NCBI RefSeq assembly: GCF_009377175.1
Contig: NZ_VJZD01000036.1
Location: 1-52,921, forward strand
Direction: 5' to 3'
DNA: 52,921 nucleotides
DNA from: Streptomyces adustus
GTDB taxonomy: Bacteria > Actinomycetota > Actinomycetes > Streptomycetales > Streptomycetaceae
A program made the position numbers and the translations under genes. The notes beneath the pieces are model-generated. The model saw only the letters and a program-made list of their open reading frames with translations, had not been told where the DNA came from and searched no databases. Of this stretch, positions 38,371-46,027 are shown in pieces (positions within the stretch are counted from its first letter, which is position 1; every line of letters begins with the position of its first letter).

Positions 38371-38453
38371 AAGGGCCGGAAGGCCCCTGTGCGACTGCCG
38401 GCAGGCGCCTGCGGGGTGCGGGAGGCGGCGTCACCCGCGGAGGGCGGCGCGTC

Positions 38454-39392
38454 TCACCGCCCCAGCTCCTTCGAGATGTCGCCCAGCCGCACCGGATCCG
38501 CCGGAGGCTCCAGCGGCGGCAGCTCGGCCAGCGCGTCCCAGGACACCTGCGACTTGCGCAGGTCCGCCCGGATCCGCGCGGCGAGTTTCTTCGTGTCACG
38601 GCGGTTCATGACCGCGCCGACCGCGGCTCCGACCATGAACGGCATCAGGTTCGGCAGGTTGCGCACCAGTCGCTTGGTGATCTGCTGCCGAAGCTCACGT
38701 TTCATCCGACCGCCCAGCGCCGCGTCGACCGTCGACGGCTTCCTCACGTCGATCCCGCGCTCGCCCGACCACGAGCGCAGATACGCGGTACTGCGGTCCC
38801 TGAGCTGTCCCGGCGGACGCAGGCCGTACACCTCGTGGAGCTCGGCGATCAGCTTGAGCTCGATCGCCGCGACCCCGGTGATCTCCGCGGCCAGCTCGGT
38901 GGGCATCGCGGGCGGTACGGGCAGCATCGCGGCCGCCCCGATGCCCGCACCCACGGTCGAGGTGGCGTTCGCGGCGCCCGCGACGAGCTTGTCCGCGAGC
39001 TGCTCGGGCCCGAGGTCCGGGAACTGTCTGCGGAGCGTCGCGAGGTCGCGCACGGGAATCCGCGGCGCGATCTCGATGATCCGGTCGACGAGGTACGCCA
39101 AGCCCGCCTTGGCGCCGCTCCCGGTCTTGCGGGCGCCGTCCGCGGCGAGGCCCACGGCCTTGTCGCGGATCGCCGCGGCCCGCCGCTTGGCGACGGGCGC
39201 GGGACTCTCCACCGGCGCCGGGAGGTCACCCCGGTCGCCTGCCGGTTCGAGCGAGGCCGAGCCGGACGACTCCTGTGTCGTACCGGATGAGCCCCGCTCG
39301 TCGTCACGCACGCCGTGAGGGCCGTCGGACGGCCCACGCCCCGCTCCCCGCAGGGGGAAGCGGCGCTTCCGAGGTGGGGTCGAGCCAGTCAC
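38454..39392 (-). CDS. Conserved hypothetical protein, EcsC-like helices
   Basis: The product is 312 aa from GTG 39392. Residues 1-75 are charged, Ser/Pro-rich and probably disordered. The remainder is mostly helical, with Ala/Gly-rich amphipathic helices (AGAANATSTVGAGIGAAAML, then MPTELAAEITGVAAIELKLI and AELHEVYGLRPPG), resembling EcsC-family proteins, and a moderately hydrophobic helix NLMPFMVGAAVGAVMN near residue 255. The role is unknown. It lies 13 bases after the DUF4193 gene, so both are probably cotranscribed. Confidence 0.78.
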   Translation of the reverse strand: MTGSTPPRKRRFPLRGAGRGPSDGPHGVRDDERGSSGTTQESSGSASLEPAGDRGDLPAPVESPAPVAKRRAAAIRDKAVGLAADGARKTGSGAKAGLAYLVDRIIEIAPRIPVRDLATLRRQFPDLGPEQLADKLVAGAANATSTVGAGIGAAAMLPVPPAMPTELAAEITGVAAIELKLIAELHEVYGLRPPGQLRDRSTAYLRSWSGERGIDVRKPSTVDAALGGRMKRELRQQITKRLVRNLPNLMPFMVGAAVGAVMNRRDTKKLAARIRADLRKSQVSWDALAELPPLEPPADPVRLGDISKELGR

Positions 39393-39405
39393 GGCCGACC
39401 CGTCC

Positions 39406-39702
39406 TCAGTCGCAGTCGCGGCAGATCGGCTGGCCGTTCTTCTCGCGGGCCAGCTGGCTGCGGTGGTGCACCAGGAAGCAGCTCATGCAGGTGAACTCGT
39501 CCTGCTGCTTGGGCAGCACACGGACGGCCAACTCCTCGTTCGAGAGGTCGGCCCCGGGCAGTTCGAGGCCCTCGGCGGCCTCGAACTCGTCGACGTCGAC
39601 GGCCGAAGCCGACTTGTCGTTCCGACGGGCCTTCAGTTCCTCAAGGCTGTCCGAGTCAACGTCGTCGTCGGTCTTGCGTGGGGTGTCGTAATCGGTTGCC
39701 AT
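39406..39702 (-). CDS. DUF4193 zinc-ribbon-like protein
   Basis: The product is 98 aa from ATG 39702 with a purine-rich GGGGAGAGC upstream. The N-terminal half is acidic (DDDVDSDSLEELKARRND). The C-terminus carries a Cys4 zinc ribbon: FTCMSCFLVHHRSQLA and PICRDCD. The middle has LPGADLSNEELAVRVLP. DUF4193 proteins are near-universal in actinobacteria (Rv2699c position) and the RbpA/CarD-like size and zinc ribbon suggest a nucleic-acid or polymerase partner, but this is not established. Confidence 0.92.
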   Translation of the reverse strand: MATDYDTPRKTDDDVDSDSLEELKARRNDKSASAVDVDEFEAAEGLELPGADLSNEELAVRVLPKQQDEFTCMSCFLVHHRSQLAREKNGQPICRDCD

Positions 39703-40098
39703 GGTCGCTCTCCCCCTCTGGGTGTTTGCGGTGTCTCCAGCGCACGTAACGCGTGAGAGGCCGGACTTGTGCCCGACCCGAGGCGGAGATTTTGCCTCAC
39801 ATCAAGGTCTGTTACTCAATCGACACCCAACCGGATCCCCCGAGAGTGATCGGCTTGGATGGCGATCGGGACCGTACACGGTCATGGCGCCGCTCTCCAA
39901 AGGCGCCTCACCGTGTACTTCCCGTGAGCACGGCACCGGAAAACCCGGATTTTACGGGCTTTGTGGCACCAGTTGTGATCACGGAGCGTGGACAGTCTGA
40001 ATATCGCCCTTGTGATCGATCACACAGGGGACTGCCCGTCGGGTGTCCCGAAAATTCCGCTAAAAGCGAACAGTCCCGTGCGTGTCGGCGCCATGCTC
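39703..40098. other. Non-coding interval upstream of the DUF4193 gene
   Basis: About 395 bp of locally AT-richer sequence without a supported gene. It must hold the DUF4193 promoter (minus strand) and the 3' end of the cutRS transcript. AAAACCCGGATTTTACGGG near 39940 and GATCGATCACACAGG near 40014 are AT-rich blocks, but no box pair is convincing enough to mark. Confidence 0.4.
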
Positions 40099-41331
40099 TC
40101 AGATGGGCAGTGTGACGCGCATCACGAGTCCACCCCCCTCTCGCGGCTGGGCGGCGATATGCCCGCCGTGCGCCCGTGCGACGGACCGGGCGATGGACAG
40201 GCCCAGACCGACACCCTTGTCGCTGCCCGTACGCTCCGTGCGCAGCCGCCTGAACGGCTCGAACAGATTGTCGATCTCGTACGCCGGCACGACCGGTCCC
40301 GTGTTCGACACGACCAGGACCGCCTGACCGTGGGTGACCTCGGTGGTGACCTCGACCCAGCCACCCGAGGGCACGTTGTAGCGCACGGCGTTCTGCACCA
40401 GGTTCAGGGCGATCCGCTCCAGCAGTACGCCGTTGCCCTGGACGACGGCGGACTTGCGCTCGCCGCGGATCACCACGCCCTTGGCCTCCGCCTCCGCGTG
40501 CACCTGGTCGACCGCCTGCTCGGCGACCTCCGCGAGGTCCACCGGCTTGCGCTCGACGATCTGGTTGTCGCTGCGGGCGAGCAGCAGCAGGCCCTCCACG
40601 AGCTGCTCGCTGCGCTCGTTGGTGGCCAGCAGCGTCTTGCCGAGCTGCTGGAGCTCCACCGGCGCGGCCGGGTCGGACAGGTGCACCTCCAGGAGGGTGC
40701 GGTTGATCGCCAGCGGGGTGCGCAGTTCGTGGGAGGCGTTGCCGACGAAGCGCTGCTGGGCCGTGAAGGCCCGCTGGAGGCGCTCCAGCATGTCGTCGAA
40801 GGTGACGGCCAGTTCCTTCAGCTCGTCGTCCGGGCCGTCCAGCTCGATCCGACGGGACAGGTCCGAGCCCGCCACGGCGCGCGCGGTGCGGGTGATCCGG
40901 CCGAGCGGGGACAGCACCCGGCCGGCCATGGCGTAGCCGAAGGCGAAGGCGATGACCGCGAGGCCCAGCAGTGCCAGCAGGGAGCGGCTGAGCAGGTCGT
41001 CGAGGGCGTGCTGACGCTGCTGGTTGACACATTCGGCCATCGCGCGGTTGAGCTCGTCCGCCGAGGGACCCGAGGGGAACTTGCAGGAGTTGCTGCCGAC
41101 CTGCCCGGAAATGATCTTGAAGGGGAGTTCGCTGCCGACGCTCAGCGCCTGTGCCGCGAGCAGATAGATGATCGACAGCAGCATGATGCCGGCGATCAGG
41201 AACATGCCGCCGTACAGCAGCGTCAGCCGTATCCGGATGGTCGGACGCAGCCAGGGGAAGGGGGGTTGCGGTCTTCTGGGGTCCCAGGTGGGCTTCGGAG
41301 GCGCTGCGGGCAATGCGGGATCGGTGGCCAC
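40099..41331 (-). CDS. cutS: CutS sensor histidine kinase
   Basis: The product is 410 aa from GTG 41331, six bases after the cutR stop. A Pro-rich cytosolic start (1-30) is followed by TM1 (about 34-60), a roughly 55-residue extracytoplasmic sensor with Cys83 and Cys101, TM2 (about 115-138), HAMP, HisKA with His201 in NASHELRTPLAI, and HATPase_c with N-L-V-Q-N-A-V-R-Y and G-V-G-L-G-L-S-I-A-R. CutRS, first described in S. lividans, lowers actinorhodin production and has been linked to secretion stress. The two sensor Cys fit sensing of extracellular disulfide status. Identification rests on overall match, neighbours and length. Confidence 0.88.
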   Translation of the reverse strand: MATDPALPAAPPKPTWDPRRPQPPFPWLRPTIRIRLTLLYGGMFLIAGIMLLSIIYLLAAQALSVGSELPFKIISGQVGSNSCKFPSGPSADELNRAMAECVNQQRQHALDDLLSRSLLALLGLAVIAFAFGYAMAGRVLSPLGRITRTARAVAGSDLSRRIELDGPDDELKELAVTFDDMLERLQRAFTAQQRFVGNASHELRTPLAINRTLLEVHLSDPAAPVELQQLGKTLLATNERSEQLVEGLLLLARSDNQIVERKPVDLAEVAEQAVDQVHAEAEAKGVVIRGERKSAVVQGNGVLLERIALNLVQNAVRYNVPSGGWVEVTTEVTHGQAVLVVSNTGPVVPAYEIDNLFEPFRRLRTERTGSDKGVGLGLSIARSVARAHGGHIAAQPREGGGLVMRVTLPI

Positions 41332-41337
41332 AGTCGA

Positions 41338-41991
41338 TCAGATCCTGTACCCGGAGCCGGGGACCGTGACGATGACGGGCGGCTCGCCCAGCTTGCGGCG
41401 CAGGGTCATGACCGTCACGCGCACCACGTTGGTGAACGGGTCGGTGTTCTCGTCCCAGGCCTTCTCCAGCAGCTGCTCGGCCGAGACCACCGCGCCCTCG
41501 GAGCGCATCAGCACCTCCAGGACGGCGAACTCCTTGGGCGCGAGCTGGACCTCCTTGCCGTCGCGGAAGACCTCGCGGCGGTTGGGGTCGAGCTTGATGC
41601 CCGCGCGCTCCAGGACGGGCGGCAGCGGCACGCTGGTGCGCCGGCCGAGGGCCCGCACCCGCGCGATGAGCTCACTGAACGCGAAGGGCTTGGGCAGGTA
41701 GTCGTCGGCGCCGATCTCCAGCCCCTCGACCCGGTCGCTGACGTCGCCGGACGCGGTGAGCATGAGCACGCGCGTGGGCAGGCCGAGCTCGACGAGCTTG
41801 CGGCACACGTCGTCGCCGTGCACCAGCGGGAGGTCGCGGTCGAGGACGACCACGTCGTAGTCGTTGACGCCGATGCGCTCCAGGGCGGCCGCGCCGTCGT
41901 ACACGACGTCGACGGCCATGGCCTCCCGGCGCAGTCCGGTGGCCACCGCATCGGCGAGCAGCTGCTCGTCCTCGACGACGAGTACGCGCAC
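41338..41991 (-). CDS. cutR: CutR response regulator
   Basis: The product is 217 aa from GTG 41991, with GAAGGACAAGCGAC upstream. The receiver has Glu7/Asp8, phosphoacceptor Asp51 in VVVLDRDLP and Lys in LPKPFAF. The winged helix (about 125-217) has QLAPKEFAVLEVLMRSEGAV and NVVRVTVMTLRRKLGEPP. It is the OmpR-type partner of CutS; the pair is co-transcribed with cutR first. A direct repeat of GTAAG at 42087-42102 in its promoter region is a candidate autoregulatory site. Confidence 0.88.
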   Translation of the reverse strand: MRVLVVEDEQLLADAVATGLRREAMAVDVVYDGAAALERIGVNDYDVVVLDRDLPLVHGDDVCRKLVELGLPTRVLMLTASGDVSDRVEGLEIGADDYLPKPFAFSELIARVRALGRRTSVPLPPVLERAGIKLDPNRREVFRDGKEVQLAPKEFAVLEVLMRSEGAVVSAEQLLEKAWDENTDPFTNVVRVTVMTLRRKLGEPPVIVTVPGSGYRI

Positions 41992-42086
41992 GTCGCTTGT
42001 CCTTCCTGTGTCCACCCGCGTAGCCCCCTCGGGCGCACACGGGCAGGAGCCTTCGTGGATGTGGCTCCATCCTGCCCTTTTCGGCT

Positions 42087-42102
42087 GTAAGTCGGCGGTA
42101 AG
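42087..42102. promoter_or_regulatory. GTAAG direct repeat, candidate CutR site
   Basis: GTAAG occurs at 42087-42091 and 42098-42102, an exact 11-base period, about 96-111 bases upstream of cutR. Tandem half-sites one helical turn apart are the usual target of OmpR-family dimers. The rest of the 41992-42405 gap carries promoters for cutR and for the gene at 42406 but no further gene. Confidence 0.45.
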
Positions 42103-42405
42103 GCGGGAGAGCGGGCACGGAAGTGCGGGCGATCGGCCCTGGAATGGCGGATTTTCTCGTCCGGTCGAGGTTTCCCCGGAAGGGAGTGCGGGGAGGACCG
42201 TTTACACCCCGCGATCACACTCTGCTTGTGCCGCAACACCATGCGGTACGTCGCTGTCCGCTTTTCCACAGAGTGGTCGTGGGTGTCCGGCACCGTGGCC
42301 GCCCGGCACAGGGCTGCGCCGGACATCCACAGGAGACGTGATCGCCCCTTCCCAACGGCACACCCCCGTGCCATCGACCCACGACCCTGGACGAGGGGGC
42401 GCAGC

Positions 42406-42579
42406 ATGGACGCTTTCACCGCAGGACTTCTGCAGCGCATAAAGGCGACCGAGTCCGACCTGACGCGGGCTCGTGACGAGGGCGACGAATTCCTCGTCGA
42501 GGTGGAGCAGGGCGAGCTCGACGACCTGCACCGCCTCGCCGCCGAGCACGGCGTGGAAGTCGGCATGTCCGCCGTCTGA
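42406..42579 (+). CDS. Small acidic helical protein, 57 aa
   Basis: ATG 42406 follows GAGGGGGCGCAGC. The product is a highly acidic two-helix peptide: DAFTAGLLQRIKATESDLTR, then ARDEGDEFLVEVEQGELDDL and HRLAAEHGVEV. It is compact and soluble, with no Cys. Similar short proteins occur beside cutRS in Streptomyces genomes but no function is known to me. It is followed by a very strong hairpin, so it is transcribed on its own. Confidence 0.82.
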   Translation: MDAFTAGLLQRIKATESDLTRARDEGDEFLVEVEQGELDDLHRLAAEHGVEVGMSAV

Positions 42580-42588
42580 TCGGTTCGT

Positions 42589-42643
42589 ACGTACGACAGC
42601 GGGGCCCCGGGCGATCCAGTGCCGGGGCCCCGCTGTCGTACGT
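42589..42643. terminator. Strong 22-bp-stem terminator
   Basis: ACGTACGACAGCGGGGCC plus CCGG (42589-42610) pairs perfectly with 42622-42643 around an 11-base loop. It sits 9 bases after the small acidic protein gene and before the convergent inositol monophosphatase stop at 42711, so it can serve both strands. Confidence 0.85.
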
Positions 42644-42710
42644 CGCACGGACTCCCGGGCGAACCGCTGTGCTCCCCGGGGTGCGCCGAGGACGCACCGG
42701 GGGACGGTGC

Positions 42711-43526
42711 TCAGTCGTGCCAGGCGCCGAAGTCCTCCAGGAGCCGCTGGAGGGGCTCGAAGACGCCGGGGCTGGCCGCCACCGTGAGGTCGCCCGAGGG
42801 GCCCTGGGAGGGGCGTCCGCCGGTCAGGGCGCCCGCCTCGCGGGCGATCAGGTCGCCCGCTCCGTAGTCCCAGGCGTGCAGTCCGCGTTCGTAGTAGCCG
42901 TCCAGCCGGCCCGCGGCGACGTCGCACAGGTCGACGGCGGCCGATCCGCTGCGCCGGATGTCCCGCAGCAGCGGAACGAGTTTCCGGGCGACCTCGGCCT
43001 GGTGGGTGCGGACCTCGGTGACGTAGTTGAAGCCGGTCGAGACCAGGGCCTGGTCCAGGGGCGGCGCGGGACGGCAGGTGAGCCTGCGTACACCGTCCCA
43101 GGCGCCGGTGGCCCAGGCTCCGCCGCCGCGGACCGCGTGACAGGTCTCCCCGCGCATCGGGGCCTCCACCACGCCGACGACCGTCTCGCCGTCCTGCTCG
43201 GCCGCGACCGACACGGCCCAGGTCGGCAGCCCGTAGAGGTAGTTCACCGTGCCGTCGAGGGGATCGATCACCCAGCGGACCCCGCTCGTGCCCTCGCTGG
43301 CGGCCCCCTCCTCGCCGAGGATGCCGTCGGCGGGGCGGCGGTCGGCGATGAGGCCGGTGATCAGCTTCTCCGCCGCGATGTCCATCTCGGTGACGACGTC
43401 GATCGGGCTCGACTTGGTGGCGGCGACCGCGAGGTCGGCGGGACGGCCGTCGCGCAGCAGCTCGCCCGCGCGGCGGGCCGCCTCGTGGGCGATGCCGAGC
43501 AGTTCGGTGTGCAGGGGGTCGGTCAC
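42711..43526 (-). CDS. suhB: Inositol-1-monophosphatase family protein
   Basis: The product is 271 aa from GTG 43526, preceded by GAGGAACGCC; a GTG at 43538 that overlaps the hemH stop is an alternative. The metal sites of the family are present: ILGEEGAA (motif with Glu), WVIDPLDGTVNYLYGLP (D-P-x-D-G-T) and HAWDYGAGDLIAREAGA (W-D-x-A-A/G). It hydrolyses inositol 1-phosphate or related sugar phosphates; in actinobacteria myo-inositol feeds phosphatidylinositol and mycothiol synthesis. It lies directly after hemH and probably shares its transcript. The symbol follows the Rv2701c-like position. Confidence 0.9.
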   Translation of the reverse strand: MTDPLHTELLGIAHEAARRAGELLRDGRPADLAVAATKSSPIDVVTEMDIAAEKLITGLIADRRPADGILGEEGAASEGTSGVRWVIDPLDGTVNYLYGLPTWAVSVAAEQDGETVVGVVEAPMRGETCHAVRGGGAWATGAWDGVRRLTCRPAPPLDQALVSTGFNYVTEVRTHQAEVARKLVPLLRDIRRSGSAAVDLCDVAAGRLDGYYERGLHAWDYGAGDLIAREAGALTGGRPSQGPSGDLTVAASPGVFEPLQRLLEDFGAWHD

Positions 43527-43534
43527 GGCGTTCC

Positions 43535-44662
43535 TCACGCGTAGGGGCTGTCGGCGCCCGCGGCGGCGGGACGGGGGGCTCGGGCCGGGCAGCAGCCGAC
43601 CGGGCACACGTCATGGCTCGCGCCGAGCGTGCCCAGGGCGCACGGTGCGACCGCCTGGCCGCGCTCCGTCCCGGCGCGCTCCAGGATCAGTTCCCGGACC
43701 GCGGCGGCGAAGCGCGGGTCGTCGCCGACGGTGGCCGACCGGCGTACCGGCAGCCCCAGTTCCGCGGCCTTGGCGGTGGCCTCCGTGTCGAGGTCGTACA
43801 GGACCTCCATGTGGTCGGAGACGAAGCCGATGGGGGCCATGACGACCGCCGGGACGCCGGCCGCGTGCCGCTCCTGGAGGTGGTCGCAGATGTCGGGCTC
43901 CAGCCACGGGATGTGCGGGGCGCCGGAGCGGGACTGGTAGACGAGCTGCCAGGGGTGGTCGACGCCGGTGCGCTCCCGGACGGCGTCGGCGATCAGCCGC
44001 GCCACGTCCAGGTGCTGTCGCACGTAGGCCCCGCCGTCGCCGTGCTCCCCGGCCGGGCCGGAGGTGTCCGCGGCGGAGAGCGGGATGGAGTGGGTCGAGA
44101 AGGCGAGGTGCGCGCCGTCGCGGACGTCCTCGGGGAGGTCGGCGAGGGAGGCGAGCACCCCTTCGATCATGGGTTCCAGGAAGCCCGGGTGGTTGAAGTA
44201 GTGGCGCAGTTTGTCGATCCGCGGCGGCTCCACGCCCTCGGCCCGCAGGGCGGCGAGCGAGTCGGCGAGGTTCTCGCGGTACTGGCGGCAGCCCGAGTAC
44301 GAGGCGTAGGCGCTGGTCGTCACGACGAGGACGCGACGCCGGCCGTCGGCGGCCATCTCGCGCAGGGTGTCGGTCAGGTAGGGCGCCCAGTTGCGGTTGC
44401 CCCAGTAGACCGGCAGGTCCAGGCCGTGGTCCGCGAAGTCCTTGCGGAGGGCGTCCAGCAGGGCGCGGTTCTGGCCGTTGATGGGGCTGACCCCGCCGAA
44501 CAGGAAGTAGTGCTGCCCGACCTCCTTGAGGCGTTCCTTCGGGATGCCGCGCCCGCGGGTCACGTTCTCCAGGAACGGGACCACGTCGTCCGGGCCTTCC
44601 GGGCCGCCGAAGGAGAGCAGGAGCAGGGCGTCGTAGGGGGTGGGATCGAGCGCTTCTGGCAT
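43535..44662 (-). CDS. hemH: Ferrochelatase (coproporphyrin III type)
   Basis: The product is 375 aa from ATG 44662. Ferrochelatase core: [49 protein letters not shown] with the catalytic His, and [17 protein letters not shown] followed by [18 protein letters not shown] with the essential Glu. The C-terminal 45 residues carry Cys in APCALGTL and [10 protein letters not shown], and an internal Cys lies in [10 protein letters not shown], consistent with the [2Fe-2S] cluster of actinobacterial enzymes. In these bacteria the enzyme inserts Fe2+ into coproporphyrin III in the coproporphyrin-dependent haem pathway (also called cpfC). The suhB gene follows 8 bases later. Confidence 0.95.
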   Translation of the reverse strand: MPEALDPTPYDALLLLSFGGPEGPDDVVPFLENVTRGRGIPKERLKEVGQHYFLFGGVSPINGQNRALLDALRKDFADHGLDLPVYWGNRNWAPYLTDTLREMAADGRRRVLVVTTSAYASYSGCRQYRENLADSLAALRAEGVEPPRIDKLRHYFNHPGFLEPMIEGVLASLADLPEDVRDGAHLAFSTHSIPLSAADTSGPAGEHGDGGAYVRQHLDVARLIADAVRERTGVDHPWQLVYQSRSGAPHIPWLEPDICDHLQERHAAGVPAVVMAPIGFVSDHMEVLYDLDTEATAKAAELGLPVRRSATVGDDPRFAAAVRELILERAGTERGQAVAPCALGTLGASHDVCPVGCCPARAPRPAAAGADSPYA

Positions 44663-44721
44663 GAGTCGAATCCTGCCACCCGGTACCGACAGCCGGGCTC
44701 CGGGCCCGCGGGGCCGGTGCA

Positions 44722-44744
44722 TTAGGGTTACCTAACCAGTAACC
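44722..44744. promoter_or_regulatory. Inverted repeat between hemH and the MFS gene
   Basis: TTAGG (44722-44726) is mirrored as CCTAA (44731-44735) across 4 bases, and GGTTAC (44726-44731) is mirrored as GTAACC (44739-44744). The first resembles the arms of the 19-bp DmdR/IdeR iron box but with a shorter centre. It lies between the divergent starts at 44662 and 44789, so it may control one or both genes. Confidence 0.4.
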
Positions 44745-44788
44745 TGTATCGGCCCACTTCGCGCCTTACCGGATCCCCGGAGACACCC

Positions 44789-46027
44789 GTGCCCAGCCCC
44801 TATCGCGCCCTGTTCGCCGCCTCCGGTTCCAAAGGCTTCTCCGCCGCGGGGTTCGTCGGCCGGATGCCGCTGTCGATGATGGGCATCGGCGTGGTCACGA
44901 TGATCTCGCAGCTCACCGGGCGCTACGGGCTCGCGGGCGCGCTGTCGGCCACCATCGCGCTGGCCGCGGCGGTGATCGGCCCGCAGATCTCGCGACTGGT
45001 GGACCAGCACGGGCAGCGGCGGGTGCTGCGACCGGCCACCCTGGTCGCGCTCACCGCCGCGGCGGGGCTGCTGCTCGCCGCGCACTTCGAATGGCCGGAC
45101 TGGGTGCTGTTCGTGTGCGCCGCCGGCATCGGCTCCGTGCCCAGCCTCGGCGCGATGATCCGCGCGCGCTGGGCCGCCCTGTACCGGGGCACCCCGAAGC
45201 TGCACATCGCGTACTCCTTCGAGTCCGTGGTGGACGAGATGTGCTTCATCTTCGGGCCGATCATCTCCATCGGACTGTCCACGGCCTGGTTCCCGGAGGC
45301 CGGCCCGCTGCTCGCCGCCGGCTTCCTGGCGGTCGGTGTGTTCTGGCTGACCGCCCAGCGCGCCACCGAGCCCGAGCCGCATCCGCGCGAGCGGCACGGC
45401 GGCGGTACGGCGCTGCGCTCGCCGGGCCTGAAGGTCCTGGTGGCCACCTTCGTGGCCACCGGCGCGATCTTCGGGGCGGTCGACGTGGTCACCGTGGCCT
45501 TCGCCGAGGAACAGGGCCACAAGGCCGCCGCGAGCGTCGTCCTCGCGCTCTACGCGGCGGGATCCTGCACGGCGGGCGTCGTCTTCGGGTTGTTGCGCTT
45601 CCGGGGCGCACCGGAACGCCGCTGGGTACTGGGCATATTCATGATGGCCGTGAGTATGATCCCCCTCCTACTGGTCGGAAACTTGCCGTTTCTGGCCGTG
45701 GCGCTGTTCGTTGCGGGTCTGTCCATCGCGCCGACGATGATCACGACGATGTCCCTCATCGAAGAGCACGTACCACGTGCGCAACTGACCGAGGGCATGA
45801 CCTGGGTGAGCACCGGGCTCGCCATCGGGGTCGCGCTCGGTTCCTCGGCGGCCGGCTGGGTGGTCGACGCGGTCGGCGCGCGCGCCGGGTACGGGGTTCC
45901 GGCGGTGTCCGGGGCCGTCGCGGTCGCGGTCGGTTTCCTGGGGTACCGCCGGCTCAGCAGGCCGGCGCCGGGTTGGGGAGGGACCGTTGAGCACGACAGC
46001 GAGCATGAAGAACGGCACGTGGCGTAA
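44789..46027 (+). CDS. MFS transporter
   Basis: The product is 412 aa from GTG 44789 with CGGAG upstream. Twelve membrane segments are spread over residues 15-395. The A-type loop between helices 2 and 3 is RLVDQHGQRRVLRP (R-x-x-D-x-x-G-x-R-R), and the helix 4-5 region has GAMIRARWAALYRG and SFESVVDEMCFIFGPI. The C-terminus (EHDSEHEERHVA) is hydrophilic and overlaps the next gene by 41 bases. The substrate is unknown; such genes are usually annotated as drug or metabolite exporters. Confidence 0.9.
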   Translation: MPSPYRALFAASGSKGFSAAGFVGRMPLSMMGIGVVTMISQLTGRYGLAGALSATIALAAAVIGPQISRLVDQHGQRRVLRPATLVALTAAAGLLLAAHFEWPDWVLFVCAAGIGSVPSLGAMIRARWAALYRGTPKLHIAYSFESVVDEMCFIFGPIISIGLSTAWFPEAGPLLAAGFLAVGVFWLTAQRATEPEPHPRERHGGGTALRSPGLKVLVATFVATGAIFGAVDVVTVAFAEEQGHKAAASVVLALYAAGSCTAGVVFGLLRFRGAPERRWVLGIFMMAVSMIPLLLVGNLPFLAVALFVAGLSIAPTMITTMSLIEEHVPRAQLTEGMTWVSTGLAIGVALGSSAAGWVVDAVGARAGYGVPAVSGAVAVAVGFLGYRRLSRPAPGWGGTVEHDSEHEERHVA

